A DNA stretch of 16,500 nt from Glandiceps talaboti (Eukaryota > Hemichordata > Enteropneusta > Spengelidae), in the NCBI RefSeq assembly GCF_964340395.1, contig NC_135557.1, positions 7,017,216-7,033,715 of the forward strand, read 5' to 3'. Below the pieces are notes generated by a model. That model was not told the DNA's origin. It did no database searches and saw nothing but the letters and a program-made list of their open reading frames with translations. Of the stretch, positions 8,387 through 16,500 are shown one piece after another. The translations under genes and the position numbers were made by a program. The first letter of the stretch is position 1, and every line of letters begins with the position of its first letter.

Positions 8387-8474
8387 GTTTGGACAACCAG
8401 TTACAAGACCAAATGTGAAGATTTTAGGCGAATTTTTGGTAAAAATGTGCCAGAAAGTGAAAGATTAGTTGTAG
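8387..8474 (+). CDS. GRAMD1: GRAMD1/Aster-like protein, coding exon 2 (residues 61-89 plus split codon)
   Basis: The 88-nt exon encodes VWTTSYKTKCEDFRRIFG and continues to PESERLVV. It aligns with the start of the GRAM domain in vertebrate GRAMD1 proteins, where a 'SPTYKQRNEDFRKLF' segment is followed by 'PDTERLIVDYSCALQ'. Key positions F-R-x-x-F and E-R-L-x-V are conserved. It begins in phase 0 after ...ATGCAG and ends after one base of an Asp codon, before the donor GTGAGT at 8475. It is too short to stand out as an open frame by itself; alignment and splice phase define it. Confidence 0.88.
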
Positions 8475-8960
8475 GTGAGTACATGCAATGTATATAAATT
8501 AGACATAAACAAGTTGTGTTAAAGGGGCACAAGCTGAGTTTATTCATTTTTTTTTTTTTTTTTGGGGGGGGGTTTGCCTTTCGACAGGTACTCACAATAT
8601 TCTGTTTACTGATGCATAGTTAACTTGAATTTATACTGAATTCCAACGTGGTATCAGGATCTTAACTTATAAATGATCTGATAGGACATATTTAAAAAAA
8701 TGTACATGCAGTAACTCCTACTATGCAATCAAACAGTTCACGATGTCAGAACACAAATTGTTGTAGAATGTATTTCCCCAGACTCTTGTTCAGGGGTTAT
8801 GCCCTCAAGGCAAGAGTTTGGGTAACTGAGGCTACATGATATAGTCTTTGGTGTGAATTAGCTCCCTCAGAGTTAGCTTTTGGATATTTCAATACCTTTT
8901 GGTTTTTTTCTTGTTTGCGGCTGAGCGGTTGTGTAATTAATTTCCATTTTATGATTTCAG
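8475..8960 (+). other. Intron 2 of GRAMD1
   Basis: The donor is GTGAGT at 8475 and the acceptor is TTTTATGATTTCAG ending at 8960; phase 1. It contains a T17 run directly abutting a G9 run (8547-8572) and an imperfect inverted repeat at 8777-8822. No coding potential is seen. Confidence 0.8.
8777..8822. repeat. Imperfect inverted repeat (hairpin) in intron 2
   Basis: CCCAGACTCTTG (8777-8788) pairs with CAAGAGTTTGGG (8811-8822) at 11 Watson-Crick positions plus one G-T wobble. Inside it, AGGG (8792-8795) can pair with CCCT (8802-8805). It looks like a small foldback element or a stable RNA hairpin in the pre-mRNA. No target duplication is evident. Confidence 0.6.
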
Positions 8961-9064
8961 ATTATTCGTGTGCTCTCCAGAAAGATATACTAGTACATGG
9001 AAGACTATATCTAACTCAGAACTGGGTTTGCTTCTATGCTAATATATTTAGATGGGAAACTTGT
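8961..9064 (+). CDS. GRAMD1: GRAMD1/Aster-like protein, coding exon 3 (residues 90-124)
   Basis: The 104-nt exon completes the split Asp codon and encodes DYSCALQKDILVHGRLYL, then TQNWVCFYANIFRWETC. This is the most diagnostic part of the gene: vertebrate GRAMD1 proteins carry DYSCALQ.DIL.QGRLY..ENW.CFY.NIFRWET here. The IFRWET motif separates GRAMD1 from GRAMD2 and from other GRAM proteins. It forms the first beta strands of the PH-like GRAM fold, which binds anionic lipids and cholesterol at the plasma membrane. The donor after TGT is GTGAGT at 9065; phase 0. A frame starting at ATG 8915 and running through this exon is partly intronic and is not a separate gene. Confidence 0.93.
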
Positions 9065-9428
9065 GTGAGTATCAAAACAGTAGAGTATTTTGTATTGGTT
9101 TGAGTTTCATGTTATTATATATACAGTAATTATAGTATTGATGACAAATTGGAATTATTTTTGGAATTTTTCATAAAAAAACAACCACAAGGTTTTCGTA
9201 CTTTGAAAGAAACAAATTATGTGAAACAATATATACAAAGTCCATTTTTGTAACTCAATAAATTCCCAAATTAAAAAAACAAATTGTCATTGTACGTACA
9301 ATAACAATTTTTTTCAACCTTTCTACAAATGTAGCTTTTTGAATACTGTTAATGTAGATTTTGTTACTACTAGAAAATTGTATGAGTTTACAGTCTTCAA
9401 CTAGTTCTCAAAGACTAAGTGTTACCGG
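9065..9428 (+). other. Intron 3, unique 5' segment
   Basis: AT-rich sequence after the GTGAGT donor, without an exon or named element. An inverted arrangement, ACAAATTGTCATTGTACGTACAATAACAATTTTT around 9280-9312, gives a short hairpin centred on GTACGTAC. The 31-bp satellite begins where this segment ends. Confidence 0.6.
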
Positions 9429-12400
9429 ACTAAATACATTGACTTGTGTACATTGTACATTTCAGACTGATACATTGTGTACATTGTATATTTCAGACTG
9501 ATACATTGTTTACATTGTATATTTCAGACTGATACATTGTTTACATTGTATATTTCAGACTGATACATTGTTTACATTGTATATTTCAGACTGATACATT
9601 GTGTACATTGTATATTTCAGACTGATACATTGTTTACATTGTACATTTCAGACTGATACATTGTGTACATTGTATATTTCAGACTGATACATTGTTTACA
9701 TTTTACATTTCAGACTGATACATTGTTTACATTGTATATTTCAGACTGATACATTGTTTACATTGTACATTTCAGACTGATACATTGTTTACATTTTACA
9801 TTTCAGACTGATACATTGTTTACATTGTATATTTCAGACTGATACATTGTTTACATTATACAATTCAGACTGATACATTGTGTACATTGTATATTTCAGA
9901 CTGATACATTGTTTACATTGTATATTTCAGACTGATACATTGTTTATATTGTATATTTCAGACTGATACATTGTTTATATTGTACATTTCAGACTGATAC
10001 ATTGTTTACATTGTATATTTCAGACTGATACATTGTTTACATTATACAATTCAGACTGATACATTGTGTACATTGTATATTTCAGACTGATACATTGTTT
10101 ACATTGTATATTTCAGACTGATACATTGTTTACATTGTATATTTCAGACTGATACATTGTTTACATTATACAATTCAGACTGATACATTGTGTACATTGT
10201 ATATTTCAGACTGATACATTGTTTACATTGTATATTTCAGACTGATACATTGTGTACATTATATATTTCAGTCTGATACATTGTGTACATTGTACATTTC
10301 AGACTGATACATTGTGTACGTTGTATATTTCAGACTGATACATTGTGTACGTTGTATATTTCAGACTGATACATTGTTTACATTATACAATTCAGACTGA
10401 TACATTGTGTACATTGTATATTTCAGACTGATACATTGTTTACATTGTATATTTCAGACTGATACATTGTGTACATTATATATTTCAGACTGATACATTG
10501 TGTACATTGTACATTTCAGACTGATACATTGTTTACATTGTATATTTCAGACTGATACATTGTGTACATTGTATATTTCAGACTGATACATTGTTTACAT
10601 TGTACATTTCAGACTGATACATTGTGTACATTGTATATTTCAGACTGATACATTGTTTACATTTTACATTTCAGACTGATACATTGTTTACATTGTATAT
10701 TTCAGACTGATACATTGTGTACATTGTATATTTCAGACTGATACATTGTTTACATTTTACATTTCAGACTGATACATTGTTTACATTGTATATTTCAGAC
10801 TGATACATTGTTTACATTATACAATTCAGACTGATACATTGTGTACATTGTATATTTCAGACTGATACATTGTTTACATTGTATATTTCAGACTGATACA
10901 TTGTTTATATTGTATATTTCAGACTGATACATTGTTTATATTGTACATTTCAGACTGATACATTGTTTACATTGTATATTTCAGACTGATACATTGTTTA
11001 CATTATACAATTCAGACTGATACATTGTGTACATTGTATATTTCAGACTGATACATTGTTTACATTGTATATTTCAGACTGATACATTGTTTACATTGTA
11101 TATTTCAGACTGATACATTGTTTACATTATACAATTCAGACTGATACATTGTGTACATTGTATATTTCAGACTGATACATTGTTTACATTGTATATTTCA
11201 GACTGATACATTGTGTACATTATATATTTCAGACTGATACATTGTGTACATTGTACATTTCAGACTGATACATTGTTTACATTGTATATTTCAGACTGAT
11301 ACATTGTGTACGTTGTATATTTCAGACTGATACATTGTGTACGTTGTATATTTCAGACTGATACATTGTTTACATTATACAATTCAGACTGATACATTGT
11401 GTACATTGTATATTTCAGACTGATACATTGTGTACATTATATATTTCAGACTGATACATTGTGTACATTGTACATTTCAGACTGATACATTGTTTACATT
11501 GTATATTTCAGACTGATACATTGTGTACATTGTATATTTCAGACTGATACATTGTTTACATTGTATATTTCAGACTGATACATTGTGTACGTTGTACATT
11601 ACAGACTGATACATTGTGTACATTGTATATTTCAGATTGATACATTGTTTACATTTTACATTTCAGACTGATACATTGTGTACATTGTATATTTCAGATT
11701 GATACATTGTTTACATTGTATATTTCAGTCTGATACATTGTTTACATTGTATATTTCAGACTGATACATTGTTTACATTGTATATTTCAGTCTGATACAT
11801 TGTTTACATTGTATATTTCAGACTAATACATTGTGTACTTTGTATATTTCAGACTGATACATTGTGTACATTGTATATTTCAGACTAATACATTGTTTAC
11901 ATTGTATATTTCAGACTGATACATTGTGTACATTGTATATTTCAGACTAATACATTGTGTACATTGTATATTTCAGACTAATACATTGTTTACATTGTAT
12001 ATTTCAGACTGATACATTGTTTACATTGTATATTTCAGACTGATACATTGTGTACATTGTATATTTCAGACTGATACATTGTTTACATTATACATTTCAG
12101 ACTGATACATTGTGTACATTGTATATTTCAGACTGATACATTGTGTACATTGTATATTTCAGACTAATACATTGTTTACATTATACATTTCAGACTGATA
12201 CATTGTGTACATTGTATATTTCAGACTGATACATTGTGTACATTGTATATTTCAGACTGATACATTGTTTACATTGTACATTTCAGACTGATACATTGTG
12301 TACATTGTATATTTCAGACTAATACATTGTTTACATTGTACATTTCAGACTGATACATTGTTTACATTGTATATTTCAGACTGATACATTGTTTACATTA

Positions 12401-15400
12401 TACATTTCAGACTGATACATTGTTTACATTGTATATTTCAGACTGATACATTGTGTACATTGTACATTTCAGACTAATACATTGTGTACATTGTACATTT
12501 CAGACTGATACATTGTTTACATTGTATATTTCAGACTGATACATTGTGTACATTGTATATTTCAGACTAATACATTGTTTACATCGTATATTTCAGACTG
12601 ATACATTGTGTACATTGTATATTTCAGACTGATACATTGTTTACATTGTACATTTCAGACTGATACATTGTTTACATTGTATATTTCAGACTGATACATT
12701 GTGTACGTTGTATATTTCAGACTGATACATTGTGTACATTGTATATTTCAGACTGATACATTGTGTACATTGTATATTTCAGACTGATACATTGTTTACA
12801 TCGTATATTTCAGACTGATACATTGTTTACATTGTATATTTCAGACTGATACATTGTTTACATTGTACATTTCAGACTGATACATTGTTTACATTGTATA
12901 TTTCAGACTGATACATTGTGTACATTGTACATTTCAGACTGATACATTGTGTACATTGTATATTTCAGACTGATACATTGTTTACATTGTACATTTCAGA
13001 CTGATACATTGTTTACATTGTATATTTCAGACTGATACATTGTTTACATTGTATATTTCAGACTGATACATTGTGTACATTGTATATTTCAGACTGATAC
13101 ATTGTTTACATCGTATATTTCAGACTGATACATTGTTTACATTGTACATTTCAGACTGATACATTGTTTACATTGTACATTTCAGACTGATACATTGTGT
13201 ACATTGTATATTTCAGACTGATACATTGTTTACATTGTATATTTCAGACTGATACATTGTTTACATTGTATATTTCAGACTGATACATTGTGTACATTGT
13301 ACATTTCAAACTGATACATTGTTTACATTGTATATTTCAGACTGATACATTGTGTACATTGTATATTTCAGACTGATACATTGTGTACATTGTACATTTC
13401 AGACTGATACATTGTGTACATTGTATATTTCAGACTGATACATTGTTTACATTGTATATTTCAGACTGATACATTGTGTACATTGTATATTTCAGACTGA
13501 TACATTGTGTACATTGTACATTTCAGACTGATACATTGTTTACATTGTATATTTCAGACTGATACATTGTGTACATTGTATATTTCAGACTGATACATTG
13601 TGTTCATTGTATATTTCAGACTGATACATTGTGTACATTGTATATTTCAGACTGATACATTGTTTACATTGTATATTTCAGAATGATACATTGTGTTCAT
13701 TGTATATTTCAGACTGATACATTGTGTACATTGTATATTTCAGTCTGATACATTGTGTACATTGTATATTTCAGTCTGATACATTGTGTACATAGTACAT
13801 TTCAGACTGATACATTGTATACATTGTATATTTCAGACTAATACGTTGTGTACATTGTACATTTCAGACTGATACATTGTGTACATTGTACATTTCAGAC
13901 TGATACATTGTGTACATTGTACATTTCAGTCTGATACATTGTTTACATCGTACATTTCAGACTGATACATTGTGTACATTGTATATTTCAGACTGATACA
14001 TTGTGTACATTGTATATTTCAGACTGATACATTGTTTACATTGTACATTTCAGACTGATACATTGTGTACATTGTATATTTCAGACTGATACATTGTGTA
14101 CATTGTATATTTCAGACTGATACATTGTGTACATTGTATATTTCAGACTGATACATTGTGTACATTGTATATTTCAGACTAATACATTGTTTACATTGTA
14201 TATTTCAGACTGATACATTGTTTACATTGTACATTTCAGACTGATACATTGTTTACATTGTACATTTCAGACTGATACATTGTGTACATTGTACATTTCA
14301 GACTGATACATTGTTTACATTGTATATTTCAGACTGATACATTGTTTACATTGTATATTTCAGACTGATACATTGTTTACATTGTACATTTCAGACTGAT
14401 ACATTGTTTACATTGTGCATTTCAGATTGATACATTGTGTACATTGTACATTTCAGACTGATACATTGTTTACATCGTATATTTCAGACTGATACATTGT
14501 TTACATTGTACATTTCAGACTGATACATTGTGTACATTGTACATTTCAGACTGATACATTGTTTACATTGTATATTTCAGTCTGATACATTGTGTACATT
14601 GTATATTTCAGTCTGATACATTGTGTACATAGTACATTTCAGACTGATACATTGTATACATTGTATATTTCAGACTAATACGTTGTGTACATTGTACATT
14701 TCAAACTGATACATTGTGTACATTGTACATTTCAGACTGATACATTGTGTACATTGTACATTTCAGTCTGATACATTGTTTACATCGTATATTTCAGACT
14801 GATACATTGTGTACATTGTATATTTCAGACTGATACATTGTGTACATTGTATATTTCAGACTGATACATTGTTTACATTGTACATTTCAGACTGATACAT
14901 TGTGTACATTGTATATTTCAGACTGATACATTGTGTACATTGTATATTTCAGACTGATACATTGTGTACATTGTATATTTCAGACTGATACATTGTGTAC
15001 ATTGTATATTTCAGACTAATACATTGTTTACATTGTACATTTCAGACTGATACATTGTTTACATTGTATATTTCAGACTGATACATTGTTTACATCGTAT
15101 ATTTCAGACTAATACATTGTTTACATTGTACATTTCAGACTGATACATTGTGTACATTGTATATTTCAGACTGATACATTGTTTACATTGTATATTTCAG
15201 ACTGATACATTGTTTACATTGTATATTTCAGACTGATACATTGTTTACATTGTATATTTCAGACTGATACATTGTTTACATCGTATATTTCAGACTAATA
15301 CATTGTTTACATTGTACATTTCAGACTGATACATTGTGTACATTGTATATTTCAGACTGATACATTGTTTACATTGTATATTTCAGACTGATACATTGTT

Positions 15401-15479
15401 TACATTGTATATTTCAGACTGATACATTGTTTACATTGTACATTTCAGACTGATACATTGTGTACATTGTACATTTCAG
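9429..15479 (+). repeat. 31-bp satellite array, about 195 units, within intron 3
   Basis: About 6.05 kb of head-to-tail 31-bp units. On the gene strand a typical unit begins ACTGATACATTGT, continues with KTACATTGTAYA and closes with TTTCAG. The G of TTTCAG falls at 9465, 10519, 12007, 13805 and 15479, all separated by exact multiples of 31. There is therefore no net gain or loss of single bases over 194 periods, and variation at these checkpoints is by substitution (GTGT/GTTT, TATA/TACA, ACTGAT/ACTAAT, ATTATACAATTCAG). The first unit is imperfect (ACTAAATACATTGACTTG) and the last runs into unique sequence. Larger blocks are duplicated inside the array. Stop codons fall in every frame, so it is not coding. 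Each unit resembles a branch point plus acceptor. Confidence 0.97.
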
Positions 15480-15638
15480 TTTATGTCTACAAGAAGGCAT
15501 TTTAGTCACTATTTATTTTCGTGTTTTTGGTTTCTAGTGAAATGAGCAAAAAATAAATCTTTAGTGACAACTTTGAGGTTTACAGTATTTTTTTTCTGAA
15601 ACTTTACAGACATTAAAGTTTACTACTTGATTTTTCAG
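15480..15638 (+). other. Intron 3, unique 3' segment with the true acceptor
   Basis: 159 bp of non-repetitive sequence separate the satellite from exon 4. The acceptor ends TACTACTTGATTTTTCAG at 15638. CTTGAT or TACTAC could serve as branch point, and the TTTTTC tract is more pyrimidine-rich than the satellite units. That may help the real site outcompete the array. Confidence 0.75.
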
Positions 15639-15734
15639 ATAACTATCAGATGTAAAGATATTACTGCAATAACGAAAGAGAAAACTGCCAGGGTTATACC
15701 CAATGCAATACAGATATGTACAGAGAATGAAAAG
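15639..15734 (+). CDS. GRAMD1: GRAMD1/Aster-like protein, coding exon 4 (residues 125-156, gene continues)
   Basis: The 96-nt exon, phase 0 at both ends, encodes ITIRCKDITAITKEKTARV and ends NAIQICTENEK. Vertebrate GRAMD1 proteins have '..KDI..MTKEKTARLIPNAIQ.CT.SEKH' at this point, so the match is continuous with exon 3. The next conserved residues (HFFTSF in the family) must lie in an exon beyond the right edge. The last 24 bases of the exon (from CAGATATGTACAGAG at 15711) are also the first unit of the 37-bp minisatellite that fills the start of intron 4. The donor is AAG|GTATGT at 15735. Use of the next repeat donor (15772) would retain an in-frame TGA at 15765-15767. Confidence 0.92.
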
Positions 15735-16500
15735 GTATGTACACATTGTGATATGTACAGAGAATGATAAGGTATGTACACATAGAGATATGTACAGAGA
15801 ATGAGAAGGTATGTACACATAGAGATATGTACAGAGAGTGAGAAGTTATGTACACATAGAGATATGTACAGAGAGTGAGAAGGTATGTACACATAGAGAT
15901 ATGTACAGAGAATGAGAAGGTATGTACACATAGAGATATATGCAGAGAATGAGAAGGTATGTACACAGAGATATGTACAGAGAATGAGAAGGTATGTACA
16001 CATAGAGATATGTACAGAGAATGAGAAGGTATGTACACATAGAGATATGTAGAGAGAATGAGAAGGTATGTACACATAGAGATATGTAGAGAGAATGAGA
16101 AGGTATGTACACAGAGAGATATGTACAGAGAATGTGAAGGTATGTACACATAGAGATATGTACAAAGAATGAGAAGGTATGTACACATAGAAATATGTAC
16201 AAAGAATGAGAAGGTATGTACACATACAGATATGTACAGAGAATGAGAAGGTATGTACACATAGAGATATGTACAAAGAATGAGAAGGTATGTACACAGA
16301 GATATATGCAGAGAATGAGAAGGTATGTACACATAGAGATATGTACAAAGAATGAGAAGGTATGTACACATACAGATATGTACAGAGAATGAGAAGGTAT
16401 GTACACATACAGATATGTACAGAGAATTAAAAGGTATGTACACATAGAGATATGTACAAAGAATGAGAAGGTATGTACACATACAGATATGTACAGAGAA
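15711..16500 (+). repeat. 37-bp minisatellite derived from the exon 4/intron 4 junction
   Basis: Units contain ATATGTACAGAGAATGAGAA, then GGTATGTACACATAGAG. The first copy is the end of exon 4 plus the donor. Donor-equivalent positions are 15735, 15772, 15809, 15846, 15883, 15920, 15957, 15992, 16029, 16066, 16103, 16140, 16177, 16214, 16251, 16288, 16323, 16360, 16397, 16434 and 16471. Spacing is 37 bp, with two 35-bp units (a missing AT). All except 15846 (AAGTTATGT) keep AAG|GTATGT. Some units keep the exon-like TACAGATATG and others have TAGAGATATG. The array runs off the window. Long minus-strand frames across it are repeat artefacts. Confidence 0.95.

Noticed and set aside
8915-9103. 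A 62-codon + strand gene from ATG 8915
   Set aside because: It is GRAMD1 exon 3 read through intron sequence on both sides; the first 15 codons and the end after 9064 are intronic.
9429-15479. CRISPR array
   Set aside because: The units are contiguous 31-mers with no unique spacers, inside an intron of an animal gene and without cas genes. It is a tandem satellite.
15561-16482. Four long minus-strand open frames (85-262 codons) reading CTYLLILCTYLYVYIPSHSL-type repeats
   Set aside because: The reverse complement of the 37-bp unit contains no stop trinucleotide, and 37 is not a multiple of three, so all three frames stay open through the array. The 'protein' is the same DNA read in three frames, with no family resemblance.

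Overview
This window looks like AT-rich nuclear DNA from an animal, most likely a marine invertebrate; lancelet, mollusc or another lophotrochozoan would all fit. It has short exons with GT-AG introns, many micro- and minisatellites, a decayed non-LTR retrotransposon tail and a MITE-like element. There is no sign of bacterial gene organisation. The species cannot be fixed from the sequence alone.

One gene is well supported: the 5' coding part of a GRAMD1 (Aster) sterol-transfer protein on the + strand. Four exons (6780-6959, 8387-8474, 8961-9064, 15639-15734) have consistent phases and GT-AG boundaries. They encode 156 residues, covering a Ser-rich N-terminus and the first part of the GRAM (PH-like) domain. 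The rest of the GRAM domain, the ASTER/VASt sterol-binding domain and the C-terminal membrane anchor must lie beyond the right edge. In vertebrates this family moves accessible cholesterol from plasma membrane to ER.

Layout: 1-900 has no recognisable feature. 905-1840 is a diverged tandem repeat of about 140-160 bp, interrupted by a 374-bp TTAA-flanked MITE. 2037-2080 is a (GTCT)n microsatellite and 2491-2547 a G-quadruplex-type tract. 3229-3800 is a 48-bp minisatellite. 4081-4719 is the 3' end of a non-LTR retrotransposon on the minus strand, followed by (CA)n at 4853-4919. 5604-6048 is a 77-bp minisatellite. 6361-6779 is the upstream region of the GRAMD1 gene. The gene and its introns occupy the rest.

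The striking part is 9429-16500. Intron 3 contains a 6.05-kb array of about 195 units of exactly 31 bp. Each typical unit resembles a 3' splice site: a CTGAT branch-point-like motif about 26 nt before TTTCAG. On the other side of exon 4, a 37-bp minisatellite has grown out of the exon 4/intron 4 junction itself, so the last codons and the 5' splice site AAG|GTATGT recur about 20 times up to the window edge. A 96-nt exon is therefore flanked by about 195 acceptor-like and at least 20 donor-like sites. This arrangement is the best candidate here for something undescribed. Any functional role is inference.
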